64,000 nucleotides of DNA from Prochlorococcus marinus str. MIT 0912 (GCF_027359595.1 NZ_CP114783.1:1426001-1490000); one strand, 5' to 3'; shown: positions 33,779 to 44,353, numbered from the stretch's first letter. Made by a program: numbers and translations. Notes: generated by a model not told the origin, from the letters alone.

Positions 33779-34060
33779 TTAGCTAAACCCAAAATATGTT
33801 TTTATTATCATAGGTATTGGTAGTGAAGAAATAAGCTTCATATCAAAAGAGTGAACTGCAGGAATAGTTTGATCTAATATCCAAAAAACCAAAAAAGGGG
33901 CATTCAAAATTATCTGCCATTGCCATTTGTAAGTTAAAATTGACCATATTTTTTTTAAAATAGATTGCTGGTTCTCATTAAGGTTTCCCCAGAAACTTTG
34001 TAGGGTTGTGTTGAATTTATTAATAATGCTGTTTTTATCTGCAGCAGTTTGGGAATCCAT
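33779..34060 (-). CDS. Hypothetical membrane protein, 93 aa
   Basis: A polar N-terminal 35 residues (F-W-G-N-L-N-E-N-Q-Q-S-I-L-K-K) are followed by one or two hydrophobic segments (Q-I-I-L-N-A-P-F-L-V-F-W-I-L-D and S-L-P-I-P-M-I-I). Unrecognised; Trp-rich. It lies in the minus-strand string def - HIT - this gene - ABC - hli. Confidence 0.65.
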   Translation of the reverse strand: MDSQTAADKNSIINKFNTTLQSFWGNLNENQQSILKKIWSILTYKWQWQIILNAPFLVFWILDQTIPAVHSFDMKLISSLPIPMIIKTYFGFS

Positions 34061-34170
34061 TGGACGCGATTAATTAAATATCTTATAGCGCATTGATGGG
34101 CGAAGCTGAGTCAGTAACTAAGCCAGTAAAGCAATCGTGTGTATTGATAAAAATCATGGAAATCCAAGAG

Positions 34171-34506
34171 TTACCCTGGCGGCCAACTTAATTTTCTTCC
34201 GCCAATAATATGAATATGTAAGTGAAATACTGTTTGACCTGCTTCTTCTCCTGTATTTATTATGGTTCTCCAACTTTCTAAACCAGCAGCATTCGCAATT
34301 TCGGTCCCTTTTAGCAGTAAGTGACCCAGTAATTCTTGATCTTCTTCTTTTATATCTTGCAGACTTGGGATAGGCTTTCTAGGAATTATTAAAATGTGAG
34401 TAGGTGCTTGAGGGGTAATGTCTTTGAATGCTAAGCATTTGTTATCACTAAAAACCTCATCACAAGGGATGTCACCACTCAGAATTTTATCGAAAATTGT
34501 TGTCAT
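34171..34506 (-). CDS. HIT family (histidine triad) nucleotide-binding protein
   Basis: 111 aa. It has F-D-K-I-L-S-G-D-I-P-C-D-E-V-F, then L-I-I-P-R-K-P-I-P-S and the histidine triad H-L-H-I-H-I-I-G-G near the end. HINT-type enzymes hydrolyse nucleoside phosphoramidates such as AMP-lysine; the cellular role is often unclear. Gene length is normal. It lies downstream of def on the same strand. Confidence 0.93.
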   Translation of the reverse strand: MTTIFDKILSGDIPCDEVFSDNKCLAFKDITPQAPTHILIIPRKPIPSLQDIKEEDQELLGHLLLKGTEIANAAGLESWRTIINTGEEAGQTVFHLHIHIIGGRKLSWPPG

Positions 34507-34575
34507 TGAATTTGAGGAGAAACCAATAATAAAGATCTAATAGGATTCTGTAGAGTTTGAAAGGACATTATTCTT

Positions 34576-35184
34576 TCAATTCGTTTCTTTTATTACATCG
34601 TTGTGATTGAAGTTATTCTCATTTAATTGTTTTTTCAGTTCTTCTTCATCAGTTACTTTATCAACAAAACAGACACCATTTAGGTGGTCTATTTCGTGCT
34701 GAATGCATCTTGCCATTAGACCATCTGCATTCATTTTTTTGGGTCTACCCATTTCATCTCGATAACTTAATTTGATCGAGGAGGGTCGTAAAACATTAAG
34801 GTAAACTCCGGGGATACTTAGACAACCTTCTTCATATGTATCTAAGCTTGCACTAGATGAAATTATCTCAGGATTTATAAATACCATTGGCGGGGAACTT
34901 GGGTCTTCAAAATTTAAATCTATAACTAACAATCTCTTTTTTATTCCTACTTGAGGTGCTGCCAAACCAATACCTTTAGATGAATACATAGTTATGAGCA
35001 TATCTTTCACTAACTTTCGAATTGAATCATCAACTTTGACGATGCGATTGGCTGGCGTTCTTAAAGCCTCGTGTCCTAATTGATAGACCTTCAAAGGGGG
35101 GTTCTTGACAGGTTCTTTCGAAACTGAAATGGAGGGCTTCTTTTTTTCTGCATTTTTTGCAAGTTGAGCAAAACTGCCAGCCAA
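34576..35184 (-). CDS. def: Peptide deformylase
   Basis: 202 aa with all three motifs: G-I-G-L-A-A-P-Q-V-G-I, E-G-C-L-S-I-P-G and Q-H-E-I-D-H-L-N-G (metal-binding Cys, His, His and catalytic Glu). It removes the N-formyl group from new polypeptides at the ribosome. The first 30 residues are a basic extension (S-I-S-V-S-K-E-P-V-K) as in cyanobacterial versions. It is divergent from the S9 peptidase gene, 80 bases between starts. Confidence 0.96.
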   Translation of the reverse strand: MAGSFAQLAKNAEKKKPSISVSKEPVKNPPLKVYQLGHEALRTPANRIVKVDDSIRKLVKDMLITMYSSKGIGLAAPQVGIKKRLLVIDLNFEDPSSPPMVFINPEIISSSASLDTYEEGCLSIPGVYLNVLRPSSIKLSYRDEMGRPKKMNADGLMARCIQHEIDHLNGVCFVDKVTDEEELKKQLNENNFNHNDVIKETN

Positions 35185-35264
35185 AGGAGTCTTAAGACAA
35201 CAACTTTTACACTTTACTTTGTTTTAAGTTCTATGAGTGAATTAATCATTGACTCTCAACATCA

Positions 35265-37199
35265 ATGAAGAACAAAACAATGAGAATCTTGGATGCTGAA
35301 AAAGTTTATGGAGAAGCTCCTATATTTAAAGAGCCTCGTATAATAGGTGATTGGGTTTTATGGTTAGAACAAAGACCAAAGGAAAAGGGGAGAACTACAG
35401 CTGTAATTAGACCTTGGGGGCAACAAGACGTATTACCTCAGGAGTTAACACCTTATCCAAGTGATTTAAGGACAAAAATCCATGGATATGGTGGTGCTCC
35501 TTTAACAGCTACCCTTGATGGATCAGATCTGATATTGACTTGGGTCGACAATCAAGATAATTGCTTATGGATGAGAACTTGGTCTTATGAGGAAGAAAAT
35601 GACAATTCTGCTTCTTTTAAATTCATACCTAAAATACAATCAATTTGTCTTACAAAAAAAGATAATTATTTTCTAGCAGGTGGCGTGATAGACCTTGAAA
35701 ATAATATTTGGATTGGATTGATGGAAGATGAAGAAGGAGATCATATAGTTTCTTATTCTCTAAAAGAAATTGACCAATATCCAAAATTTATTTATTCATC
35801 TCAGGGGCTATTAGGTTATCTTGCTCTGAATTCTAAAGATAGAAAGTTGGCATGGGTTGAGTGGAATAATACTTCAATGCCTTGGGATTTAAATGAATTA
35901 AAATTAGCTAAATTGGATGAGTATTTAAATATCATAAATATAGTAAATTTTAATAATAAATATTTAAAATGCACAGAAAAAATATCATTTTTTAATCCCA
36001 TTTGGTCTGATAAAGGTGATCTTTTTGTTGCGGAAGATAGTAGTGGCTGGTGGAATATTACTCAGATTAAAACTGACATTAATAACAATTCAATTACTAT
36101 TTCTCAGAATCAATGGACTATTAAGGCTGAAATTGCTTTCCCACAATGGGTTCTTGGGATGTCGAGCTTTTCATGTGTGGGGGATGATGTCGTTGGGGCT
36201 TTTGCTCAGGAAGGAATTTGGACTTTAGCTCTATTTCAACAAAATGGATGTATCAAGCCTTTGGATCAGCCTTTTATTGAGTTCTCTAGTCTTCATTCGT
36301 ATCAAAATCGACTTGTTGCTATTGCCAGTAGTTCAGAAGTTACTGAAGGGATTTTTGAAATAGACTTATTAGATAAATATTGGGTACATACTCCTGCCTC
36401 TTCATTTAGCTTGGATCCAACGGAAATAAGTATTGGCGAATCTTTTTGGTTTATGGGATCGAATGAAGAGAGTGTTCATGCTTGGTATTATCCACCTCTT
36501 AATAAACAAAAATTGTTACCTCCTTTATTGGTGAAAAGTCATAGCGGACCTACTGGTATGGCTCGTTGTGGATTGGATCTAGAGGTGCAATTTTGGACAT
36601 CGAGAGGTTGGGCGGTTGTTGATGTTAATTATGGAGGCTCTTCAGGTTTTGGTAGGGAATATAGAGATCGATTGAGAGGTAATTGGGGAGTAAGCGATGT
36701 TTTGGATTGCACTAAGGCGGCTCAGTCATTGATTGCATCTTTTAAGGTTGACAAAGACCGTATAGCAATTGTAGGGAGCAGTGCATCGGGTTTTACAGCT
36801 TTAGGTTGTTTGATATCTACTGAAATTTTTAATATCGGAGCATGTAAATATGCTGTAACTGATTTAATAGCTATGGCTAAATCAACTCATAGATTTGAAG
36901 AATTTTATTTAGATTATTTAATAGGCAATATAGGAACTGATTATGAAAAGTATCTTAAAAGATCGCCTATTGAACATGTTAATTCTATCAACATGCCATT
37001 GATTTTATTTCATGGCTTAAAAGATAAAGTTATACCTTCTGATCAATCTATTGCAATCAAAGATGAATTATTAAAACGTGGAATTCCAGTACAAATAAAT
37101 TTATTTGAGAACGAAGGTCATGGGTTTAAAGACGGCAATATAAAAGTTGATGTATTAAAAAAAATAGAGGCTTTTTTTAGACAGCATCTAAATATTTAA
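35265..37199 (+). CDS. S9 family (prolyl oligopeptidase-like) peptidase
   Basis: 644 aa. An N-terminal beta-propeller (about residues 20-380) precedes a C-terminal alpha/beta hydrolase domain. Catalytic Ser lies in I-V-G-S-S-A-S-G-F-T-A, Asp in G-L-K-D-K-V-I-P, His in N-E-G-H-G-F. The oxyanion region has S-H-S-G-P-T-G-M. Family members cleave small peptides or act as acylaminoacyl peptidases; some resemble dienelactone hydrolases. No signal peptide, so likely cytoplasmic. It overlaps sufS by four bases (convergent). Confidence 0.9.
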   Translation: MKNKTMRILDAEKVYGEAPIFKEPRIIGDWVLWLEQRPKEKGRTTAVIRPWGQQDVLPQELTPYPSDLRTKIHGYGGAPLTATLDGSDLILTWVDNQDNCLWMRTWSYEEENDNSASFKFIPKIQSICLTKKDNYFLAGGVIDLENNIWIGLMEDEEGDHIVSYSLKEIDQYPKFIYSSQGLLGYLALNSKDRKLAWVEWNNTSMPWDLNELKLAKLDEYLNIINIVNFNNKYLKCTEKISFFNPIWSDKGDLFVAEDSSGWWNITQIKTDINNNSITISQNQWTIKAEIAFPQWVLGMSSFSCVGDDVVGAFAQEGIWTLALFQQNGCIKPLDQPFIEFSSLHSYQNRLVAIASSSEVTEGIFEIDLLDKYWVHTPASSFSLDPTEISIGESFWFMGSNEESVHAWYYPPLNKQKLLPPLLVKSHSGPTGMARCGLDLEVQFWTSRGWAVVDVNYGGSSGFGREYRDRLRGNWGVSDVLDCTKAAQSLIASFKVDKDRIAIVGSSASGFTALGCLISTEIFNIGACKYAVTDLIAMAKSTHRFEEFYLDYLIGNIGTDYEKYLKRSPIEHVNSINMPLILFHGLKDKVIPSDQSIAIKDELLKRGIPVQINLFENEGHGFKDGNIKVDVLKKIEAFFRQHLNI

Positions 37200-38443
37200 G
37201 AATTTTTCTTTAAAAAAGAAATTACTGATTTTAGTTCTTCGGCAAGACAATCAATTTCTGATGGAGTAGATGTAAAGCTCAAGCTTGCTCTAGCTGTGCT
37301 TTTTATACCATAGAAGCGATGCAGTGGTTGGCAGCAATGATGACCACTCCTTATGCAAATATTGCTGTTATCGAGTAACTCAGCAACATCATTAGAGTGA
37401 ATACCTTTTATATAAAAAGTTGCTAAAGGTCCTCTATCAGGCTGAATTAAAGGGCTAGGACCAAGAATCTGTAAATCATCTATTTCCTCTAATTTTTCAA
37501 AAAGATATTTTGTTAATTCTTTTTCGTAATTATGGATTTCTTTTAATCCAATTGATTGTAAATAATTAAGTGCGGTTCCCATACCGATTGCTTCCCCAAT
37601 AGCTGGGGTACCTGCTTCGAATTTATGCGGTAAGTCTGCCCAAGTGCTTTTATCCGTGAAAACCTCATTAATCATCTCTCCTCCACCAAGAAAAGGAGGT
37701 ATTTTTTTTAAAATTTCTTCTCTACCCCATAAAAAACCTACACCAGTAGGTCCGCAAAGTTTATGAGAAGATCCTGCCAAAAAATCAATACCAAGTTTTT
37801 TAATATCTATCGGCTTATGAGCAAGACTTTGGCAAGCATCTAAAAGAACTAAGCTACCTTTTTGATGTGCAAGGTCTGAAATTTCCTCGATAGGATTACA
37901 ACAACCAAGTGTATTACTTACATGAACAAGACTAACTATTTTAGTTTTATCACTCAATTTTTTTCTAAAATCATCAAGATCTAACTCTCCATTTTGATTG
38001 ATATTGATATAAATTAGCTTGCACTTTTTTGCGTCAGCTATTAATTGCCAAGGTACTATATTACTATGATGTTCCATTAAACTTATTATGATTTCGTCAT
38101 TTTCTTGAAGTTCATAATTGCCCCATGTATAGGCTACAAGGTTGATAGCTTCCGTAGCATTTCTAGTGAAAATGATCTCTTTTTCATTCTTACTATTGAT
38201 AAAATTTGCTGTTAACTTTCTCGAGTTTTCAAATTTTTCTGTTGCGATTGCACTCAGTTGATGAGCACCTCTATGAACGTTAGCGTTTTGATAGCTATAA
38301 TAGTTTTTTAGAGAATCGATAACTTCTTGTGGCTTTTGACTTGTAGCTGCATGATCTAAATAGATTAAATTATTACTATTTTCATTCAATAGTGGAAAAT
38401 CATTTCTACTTTTCTCAGCAATCTTTTTTATTAAATTTTTCAC
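37196..38443 (-). CDS. sufS: Cysteine desulfurase SufS
   Basis: 415 aa, class V aminotransferase fold. PLP lysine lies in S-S-H-K-L-C-G-P-T-G, with the histidine of N-V-H-R-G-A-H-Q-L-S upstream. The active-site Cys is in C-I-R-S-G-H-H-C-C-Q-P-L. It extracts sulfur from cysteine for Fe-S assembly. Last gene of sufBCDS, four-base overlap with sufD (38440-38443). Confidence 0.96.
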   Translation of the reverse strand: MKNLIKKIAEKSRNDFPLLNENSNNLIYLDHAATSQKPQEVIDSLKNYYSYQNANVHRGAHQLSAIATEKFENSRKLTANFINSKNEKEIIFTRNATEAINLVAYTWGNYELQENDEIIISLMEHHSNIVPWQLIADAKKCKLIYININQNGELDLDDFRKKLSDKTKIVSLVHVSNTLGCCNPIEEISDLAHQKGSLVLLDACQSLAHKPIDIKKLGIDFLAGSSHKLCGPTGVGFLWGREEILKKIPPFLGGGEMINEVFTDKSTWADLPHKFEAGTPAIGEAIGMGTALNYLQSIGLKEIHNYEKELTKYLFEKLEEIDDLQILGPSPLIQPDRGPLATFYIKGIHSNDVAELLDNSNICIRSGHHCCQPLHRFYGIKSTARASLSFTSTPSEIDCLAEELKSVISFLKKNS

Positions 38444-39678
38444 TTTTTTATATCTTGTATTAACTTTTCAATAAAATTCCACTTACGAGCACTTTTAGGA
38501 AAGTGTGAAATCACTTCATCATAATATCCTTTTAATAACAAAGAATTGGCATGTTTATTATCAATACCTCTACTAAGTAAATAAAATAATTCCTCATCTT
38601 GGAGTTGACTTACAGTTGCTCCATGAGTACACCTAACATCATCAGCAACTATTTCAAGCTCTGGTTTTGTATCTATTCTGGCGCGTTTGGAAAGTAATAA
38701 ATTTCTACTTAGCTGAGCAGCTTCTGTTTTTTGTGCTTTTTTTGGAACTTCAATCGAACCATTGAAAATGCAATGGGAATATTCAGAGGCTACGGCTTTT
38801 TGTAATTGATCAAGCTTTCCATTTGGACCTTCAAATCTAATTAAAGAGTGTGTGGCTATTTGCTCTTTTGATTTTGTAACTTGAAGCCCTTTGATAATGG
38901 TTGAAGCTTGACCTTCACTTTGAATTATTCTTGGTTCAAATCGGGCATAGTCCCACCCATGATGAATTGAATGAAGAGAGTATTTACTCTTCTCTGATTG
39001 TTCTACCGCTAAAGTGCAAATTGAGGAGGATTCTTTCTCTTCCCCCAAAGAAATCAACCCATGAGTTAGCTTTGCTTTCGACTCTAGTTTTATTTCGATT
39101 AAATGATTTTGTGCGGAATTAGTATTACCTTTAAAAATTTGTAAAAGATCTAATTTTGCTCCCTCCTCTATAAGGAGAAAGATTCTAGTTGAGATTGACT
39201 TTCCTTCTATTGATGGAATTATTATTTCTAATGCTTGATTGGAATTACGTTTAACTTTTAAAGCTAGAAGATTTGAGCTTGAGGCCTGATTAAGACATAC
39301 TGAAATATCATTTTTTATATTAGTTGACTTAACTATTTTGCTAAGATTATCTTCGATTTCTTGGCTATTTAGCTTCTCAATTCCATTAGGTAAATTAATA
39401 TTTAAAAATGGATTTTCATTAGGCTTAATTATAATTCTTTCTCTATTTTTATCCTTTTCTGGAAAGATAGATTTCACATCTTTGCTATCGATAATTATTG
39501 GTAATGACAAAAAACTATTTAATTTATTGAAGTTGGATAGTCTCCACGCTTCATCTTTTTTAGAGGGCATTCCTTTCTCTAAAAGAAATTCTCGCCCTAT
39601 TGATTGTTCTTTTTTTAAATAACCTTCAGTTGGCGGAAGAGATTCAAGCCAGTCTTGGCAAATAGTTGATGGTTTCAT
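38440..39678 (-). CDS. sufD: Fe-S cluster assembly protein SufD
   Basis: 412 aa. The C-terminal half holds the beta-helix repeats shared with SufB, including [22 protein letters not shown]. It lacks the SufB cysteine set, as expected. SufD forms the SufBC2D scaffold complex. It overlaps sufC by four bases upstream (39675-39678) and sufS downstream. Confidence 0.94.
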   Translation of the reverse strand: MKPSTICQDWLESLPPTEGYLKKEQSIGREFLLEKGMPSKKDEAWRLSNFNKLNSFLSLPIIIDSKDVKSIFPEKDKNRERIIIKPNENPFLNINLPNGIEKLNSQEIEDNLSKIVKSTNIKNDISVCLNQASSSNLLALKVKRNSNQALEIIIPSIEGKSISTRIFLLIEEGAKLDLLQIFKGNTNSAQNHLIEIKLESKAKLTHGLISLGEEKESSSICTLAVEQSEKSKYSLHSIHHGWDYARFEPRIIQSEGQASTIIKGLQVTKSKEQIATHSLIRFEGPNGKLDQLQKAVASEYSHCIFNGSIEVPKKAQKTEAAQLSRNLLLSKRARIDTKPELEIVADDVRCTHGATVSQLQDEELFYLLSRGIDNKHANSLLLKGYYDEVISHFPKSARKWNFIEKLIQDIKK

Positions 39679-40466
39679 TTTGCCATTTCCTTCTCTTTGG
39701 TATTTTTGTCAATAAACTCATACCCTGATTTCTCAAGGTCAATGGCTAGTTCTTTGTTGCCAGTTTTTATTATTTTTCCATCAGCCATTATGTGTACAAA
39801 GTCAGGAGTAATTTCATTGAGCAGTCTTTGATAATGGGTGATTAAAATTGTTGCTGAATTTGGTTGCGAGAGTCTATTGATCCCAGATGCAACAATTCTC
39901 AAAGCATCAATATCAAGTCCTGAGTCAGTTTCATCGAGTATTGATATGACAGGTTCAAGAAGAGCCATTTGAAGAATCTCGTTGCGTTTTTTCTCTCCGC
40001 CTGAAAAACCCTCATTTACGCTTCTTTCTAGAAAGGCTGGATTCATTTCAACTATTTTCAATCTTTCTTTTACTAGATCTTCGAATTCAAAAGTATCTAA
40101 TTCACTTTTAAGTAATTCTTTTCTTCGTGAATTGGTGGCAACTCTGAGGAACTCGAGATTACTAACACCAGGAATTTCTACTGGGTATTGGAAACCAAGG
40201 AAAATCCCAATTCTTGCTCTTTCCTCAGGTTCTAACTCAAGAATATCCTTACCTTTAAATTGGATAGATCCCGATAAAACTTTATAAGATGGATGACCAG
40301 CTATAACTTTTGAAAGTGTACTTTTTCCGCTTCCATTACGACCCATAATCGCATGTACTTCTCCTTCTTTTACGACCAAATTGACTCCATGAAGTATCTC
40401 TTGATCCTCAACACTTGCATGAAGATCTTTAATAGATAATATTGTTTCTGAAGTTGATGAAATCAC
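39675..40466 (-). CDS. sufC: Fe-S cluster assembly ATPase SufC
   Basis: 263 aa ABC ATPase. Walker A is [10 protein letters not shown], the signature [13 protein letters not shown] is characteristic of SufC, and [12 protein letters not shown] is Walker B. H-loop is L-I-T-H-Y-Q-R. It energises the SufBC2D scaffold. The start ATG lies 51 bases after the sufB stop. Confidence 0.96.
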   Translation of the reverse strand: MISSTSETILSIKDLHASVEDQEILHGVNLVVKEGEVHAIMGRNGSGKSTLSKVIAGHPSYKVLSGSIQFKGKDILELEPEERARIGIFLGFQYPVEIPGVSNLEFLRVATNSRRKELLKSELDTFEFEDLVKERLKIVEMNPAFLERSVNEGFSGGEKKRNEILQMALLEPVISILDETDSGLDIDALRIVASGINRLSQPNSATILITHYQRLLNEITPDFVHIMADGKIIKTGNKELAIDLEKSGYEFIDKNTKEKEMAK

Positions 40467-40516
40467 TAAATTAGGAAGAAAGTTGTAGAGAGAAAAAGCA
40501 TGGTTTTAATTTATTT

Positions 40517-41959
40517 TTATCCAACCGAACCCTCTAATTTTAGAGCTAAAAGTTTATCTGCCTCAGATGCAAACTCCATAGGTAATTCATTGAAAACATC
40601 ACTACAAAATCCACTGACTAACATTGAAACTGATTCCTCGAAATCAATTCCTCTACTTTGTAAGTAAAAAAGTTGATCTTCTGAAATCCTACAAGTACTT
40701 GCTTCATGTTCAATATTTGAATGAGGTTGTTTGGATTGAATATATGGGTATGTATTTGCACTGGCTTTGTCACCGATCAACATGGAGTCACATTGACTGT
40801 AATTTCGGGAGCCCTCAGCATTTGGGCTTATGGAGACAAGACCTCGATAGCTATTTTTAGATTGTCCAGCACTTATACCTTTACTTACGATTTTTGATTT
40901 TGTATTTTTTCCTATGTGAATCATTTTTGTCCCAGTATCCGCTTTTTGAAAATTATTAGTTAGTGCAATTGAATAAAACTCACCAATGGAATTGTCTCCT
41001 TGTAATACGCAACTTGGGTATTTCCATGTAATGGCAGACCCTGTTTCGACTTGAGACCAGCTTATTTTGCTTTTCTTTCCTCTACATTCTCCTCTTTTTG
41101 TGACGAAGTTATATATTCCTCCAATTCCCTCCTCATTACCTGCATACCAATTTTGTACGGTTGAATATTTAATAGATGCATTATCGAGTGCGACAAGCTC
41201 AACGACAGCAGCATGGAGTGTATTGGTATCAAACATAGGCGCTGTACAACCCTCTAGATAACTAACGGAGGAAGATTCTTCTGCGATGATTAAAGTTCGT
41301 TCGAATTGGCCAGTATCGCCAGAATTTATTCTGAAATAAGATGATAATTCCATTGGACATTCGACACCTTTGGGTATGTAAACAAACGAACCATCACTAA
41401 ATACTGCAGAATTTAGGGCTGCAAAAAAGTTATCATTTATAGGAACAACTGAACCCATATATTTCTCAATTATATCTGGATATTTGCTAATCGCTTCACT
41501 AATAGAGCAGAATATTACTCCATGTTCAGCTAGTTTTTCCTTGTATGTAGTTGCTATCGAAACACTGTCAAAGACAGCATCTACAGCTACATTAGATAAT
41601 CTTTTTTGTTCACTAAGCGGTATTCCAAGTTTTTCAAAAGTTTCAAGTAACTTAGGATCAACCTCATCTAAACTCTGCTTTTTTATGTCTTGTTTTGGGG
41701 CAGCATAATAAACTAGATCCTGATAATCTACTTTGGCATAAGTTAAGTTAGACCAATCCGGTTCTCTCATCTTCAACCATTGTTCATAAGCTCTTAAACG
41801 AAATTTTAATAAAAAATCTGGTTCATTTTTTTTCGCGGAAATCAACCTAATAACATCTTCATTCAATCCTTTTGGGATCTTTTCAGTTTCAATTTCAGTT
41901 ATAAAACCGTATTTATAAGGTTTGGAAACAATTTCTTCGACAGTATTAGATTGGGTCAT
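40517..41959 (-). CDS. sufB: Fe-S cluster assembly protein SufB
   Basis: 480 aa. Full-length SufB with [29 protein letters not shown] and [15 protein letters not shown]. The conserved Cys in L-E-G-C-T and the late Cys in E-A-S-T-C-R are positioned for cluster assembly. First gene of the operon. The 476-base upstream region is the likely promoter; sufR is not adjacent. Confidence 0.96.
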   Translation of the reverse strand: MTQSNTVEEIVSKPYKYGFITEIETEKIPKGLNEDVIRLISAKKNEPDFLLKFRLRAYEQWLKMREPDWSNLTYAKVDYQDLVYYAAPKQDIKKQSLDEVDPKLLETFEKLGIPLSEQKRLSNVAVDAVFDSVSIATTYKEKLAEHGVIFCSISEAISKYPDIIEKYMGSVVPINDNFFAALNSAVFSDGSFVYIPKGVECPMELSSYFRINSGDTGQFERTLIIAEESSSVSYLEGCTAPMFDTNTLHAAVVELVALDNASIKYSTVQNWYAGNEEGIGGIYNFVTKRGECRGKKSKISWSQVETGSAITWKYPSCVLQGDNSIGEFYSIALTNNFQKADTGTKMIHIGKNTKSKIVSKGISAGQSKNSYRGLVSISPNAEGSRNYSQCDSMLIGDKASANTYPYIQSKQPHSNIEHEASTCRISEDQLFYLQSRGIDFEESVSMLVSGFCSDVFNELPMEFASEADKLLALKLEGSVG

Positions 41960-42435
41960 TTTATTTTGATTAAATCAAGTCGTAGTAGTTTTTATTTATG
42001 AAAAGTTTGGTTTTTAAGATCCTAGATAATTTTCAATTATGACATCTGGGGTTCATCATTGGATCAGAGTGTTTTGATAGTTGGATCTCAAATGTCATTC
42101 TAAGTCAAATCAAGGGGGAAAACTCAGTGTTACGAAAGTAGTTTTAATCTCTTATTACTATAAGCTAAAATTCTTACAATCGTTCACAGCTCTAATTGTC
42201 CTGGAACAAACTCTTAATCTTTTTACAATTCGTCAAAGCTTTTTTAGTGTATACAAATAGCTATGTAAATCCTTATAAATACAGATGATTTCATTTGTTA
42301 ATTACTTTTTTGGATTTGTAATTGTTAATGAATGAATGTCTTTCCCTTGTTTATACGTGGAAAAAATAAGATAAAACCTATTTAAAGATAAATATTCTTT
42401 TAAACTTTACAGATCAGAGATGCTCCTGTTACCAG
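41960..42435. other. Divergent intergenic region upstream of the suf operon
   Basis: 476 bases with no supportable gene. It separates sufB (minus) from the 120-aa gene (plus) and must hold at least one promoter. I saw no clear inverted repeat of the CAAC-N6-GTTG type expected for a SufR site. TTGGATC occurs twice near 42060-42090, which is not enough to call an operator. Confidence 0.5.
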
Positions 42436-42798
42436 ATGATGGAATCTACTTTTAACGATAATGCTAAAAATAGTCCCTTGAGTAAAGAGGATATAAATTT
42501 GATCGGATTGACTAACCTTTCAGCTAGCGAAAAGCATCATTTAAGGATGCTTGCACATTGCTTACAATGTTTTAAATCCATGAGTAAGGACAATCCAAGA
42601 GGTTTGATACCTGTGAAAGAGGAATGGCTTGAATGGTGCTTAAAAAATCCCATCATGATGAAAGATGATGAGTTTGTGCAGATTATGTTTGAGCAATTTT
42701 CTGGAGCAGCTATCCAGCTGGAAAGACTTTCAAATGATTTAAAAGTTGCTCCATTGGATTTGACATTGAGAAATTTAATCGATGCGTATGAGGTTTGA
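42436..42798 (+). CDS. Conserved-looking hypothetical protein, 120 aa
   Basis: A helical, acidic soluble protein. It contains S-A-S-E-K-H-H-L-R-M-L-A-H-C-L-Q-C-F and W-L-E-W-C-L-K-N-P. Several conserved-looking Cys/His residues are present, but no complete metal site can be drawn. Starts at 42436 or 42439 (two adjacent ATG). It is divergent from sufB and might be linked to Fe-S metabolism only by position. Confidence 0.65.
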   Translation: MMESTFNDNAKNSPLSKEDINLIGLTNLSASEKHHLRMLAHCLQCFKSMSKDNPRGLIPVKEEWLEWCLKNPIMMKDDEFVQIMFEQFSGAAIQLERLSNDLKVAPLDLTLRNLIDAYEV

Positions 42799-42833
42799 AA
42801 TCGTTCTAGTCCATAGATGCGAAGAAATTTAAT

Positions 42834-43028
42834 TTAAAGACGGTGATCCCAAAGAAAAAAGTCTTCGAAACTTTCAAAATCTGAATTTATTTCTGATTGA
42901 CTTTGAAATTCGTGGATTGGTAATGAACTCCTAGTTTTTAGTTGCCGCAACGCTTTTTGTCTGTAGATACCACTTTTTGATCTCTTCTTGGAGTCAGTAG
43001 ATGCTGACCACACCAACGAGAAGAGCAC
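42834..43028 (-). CDS. Possible small protein, 64 aa, GTG start
   Basis: A minus-strand frame from GTG at 43026-43028 to TAA at 42834. It is basic in the middle (K-K-R-S-K-S-G-I-Y-R-Q-K-A-L-R) and acidic at the end (D-F-E-S-F-E-D-F-F-L-W-D-H-R-L). The composition looks protein-like, and the frame fills the gap between two plus-strand genes. A chance antisense frame in a promoter region is equally possible. Confidence 0.4.
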   Translation of the reverse strand: MLFSLVWSASTDSKKRSKSGIYRQKALRQLKTRSSLPIHEFQSQSEINSDFESFEDFFLWDHRL

Positions 43029-43077
43029 ATTTCATCACATACTTATCGGACTGATCCCAAACAAAAAATGGAGGTTT

Positions 43078-44163
43078 ATGGGCGTGACTTTTGATCAAGA
43101 ATCCCTGTCACGTTTAACACTTCGTCAGCTTCGTATTAAAGCGAGTGAATTAGGTATTCCTCTTTACAGTAGAAAATCAAAGGCTGATCTAGTTAAAAGT
43201 GTTTTTCTATACGAAGAAAAAAAGGAATTAGAAAAACAGTTGATAAATAATAAGGCTGAACAATCCAACGAAGATTCATATTCAAGTTCTACTGAGACTA
43301 AAGTCGTTTTTCTACCTCGCGATCCCGAGTGGGCATATGTATTTTGGGAGATTTCAGATAAAGACCGTGCTAATGCTCAAAATGAAGGAGCTATTAGACT
43401 TTGCCTGCGTTTAGCTGATGTCACCAATAAAAACGATGGAGAAGCTAATCCTGGTACTCTTCAAGAAGTTGTCGTTGATAGTCACAGTACCGAGTGGTAC
43501 TTACCTATTCCTCTAGGTGGAAGAGATTATAAAGTTGAACTCGGTTATCGAATAGGTCATAAATGGATGTCACTTGCTCATTCATCTTCAGCCAAAGTAC
43601 CTTCTCTTCATCCAAGTGAACAAATTCTTGATCAATTTGTTCCTTTTAGCCTGGAATCCCCAGTTGCCTTGACTGGTCCAAAGATAGAAAGTTTTGCATC
43701 AGAACAACCAGATAGTGGTTTGCATGAGCGCTTGTATCAATCAGCTACCACAAAATTCAGAACTCGAAGAGTTGGTTCAGAAGAATTCCAAGAGGGTGTT
43801 CAAGGAGATCTAAATTCAAACAATGAATCTGGTAGTGGTCTTTGGGCTAGTGGGTTGAATGAATCTGGTATTGGAGGGGTTTCTCAAGCACGTTCTTTTT
43901 GGTTGGTTGCTGATGCTGAATTAATCGTTTATGGAGCTACTGATCCCTCAGCTAAATTGTTTATCGAAGATGAAGAGGTTCCATTGGCAAATGATGGAAC
44001 CTTTAGATTGCAAGTCCCATTCAGAGATGGTACTCAGAACTATTCAATTAAAGCGATTGATAAAGATGGTATAGATTCAAGGAACATAACAATGAAATTC
44101 GAAAGAGTTACTCCAGTTGATAATACTAATCCAAATTCAAAAGCTGAATCAGAATGGTTTTAA
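43078..44163 (+). CDS. DUF4912 protein with N-terminal SAP/Rho-N-like motif
   Basis: 362 aa from ATG 43078. Residues about 5-50 (L-T-L-R-Q-L-R-I-K-A-S-E-L-G-I-P-L-Y-S) are a SAP/Rho-N-like nucleic-acid-binding helix pair. Residues about 75-200 are DUF4912 (Y-V-F-W-E-I-S-D-K-D, P-I-P-L-G-G-R-D-Y-K-V-E-L-G-Y-R). The C-terminal part has an Ig-like or beta-sandwich segment (L-I-V-Y-G-A-T-D-P-S-A-K-L-F-I). An in-frame upstream start at 42988 seems unlikely. Function unknown; transcription- or nucleoid-related guesses rest only on the SAP motif. See the shorter paralogue at 8948. Confidence 0.85.
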   Translation: MGVTFDQESLSRLTLRQLRIKASELGIPLYSRKSKADLVKSVFLYEEKKELEKQLINNKAEQSNEDSYSSSTETKVVFLPRDPEWAYVFWEISDKDRANAQNEGAIRLCLRLADVTNKNDGEANPGTLQEVVVDSHSTEWYLPIPLGGRDYKVELGYRIGHKWMSLAHSSSAKVPSLHPSEQILDQFVPFSLESPVALTGPKIESFASEQPDSGLHERLYQSATTKFRTRRVGSEEFQEGVQGDLNSNNESGSGLWASGLNESGIGGVSQARSFWLVADAELIVYGATDPSAKLFIEDEEVPLANDGTFRLQVPFRDGTQNYSIKAIDKDGIDSRNITMKFERVTPVDNTNPNSKAESEWF

Positions 44164-44182
44164 ATCTAATCCCCCTTAATTA

Positions 44183-44353
44183 ATGGTTCGCTTAATTGTC
44201 GCTTTTACTCCATTAGTTGGCGCTATTGCTTTCCCTTTATTAATTCCTACTACGATTGAGCGTTTTGGACTTGGTCCGGGTGTTTTAAGTGCCTTGATAT
44301 TAAGTACTCTTTGGTTTATCGCAATGCTTCGTACTTCTGAAATGCCTCACTGA
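44183..44353 (+). CDS. Small membrane protein, 56 aa
   Basis: ATG at 44183 to TGA at 44351-44353, 19 bases after the DUF4912 gene on the same strand. Two hydrophobic segments (V-A-F-T-P-L-V-G-A-I-A-F-P-L-L-I-P and V-L-S-A-L-I-L-S-T-L-W-F-I) are separated by T-I-E-R-F-G-L-G-P-G. Probably co-transcribed with the gene upstream. The high density of hydrophobic residues with proper flanks supports it. Unrecognised. Confidence 0.75.
   Translation: MVRLIVAFTPLVGAIAFPLLIPTTIERFGLGPGVLSALILSTLWFIAMLRTSEMPH

Noticed and set aside
41960-42435. SufR binding site or sufR gene upstream of sufB
   Set aside because: No repressor gene is adjacent and no clear CAAC-N6-GTTG repeat was found by eye.
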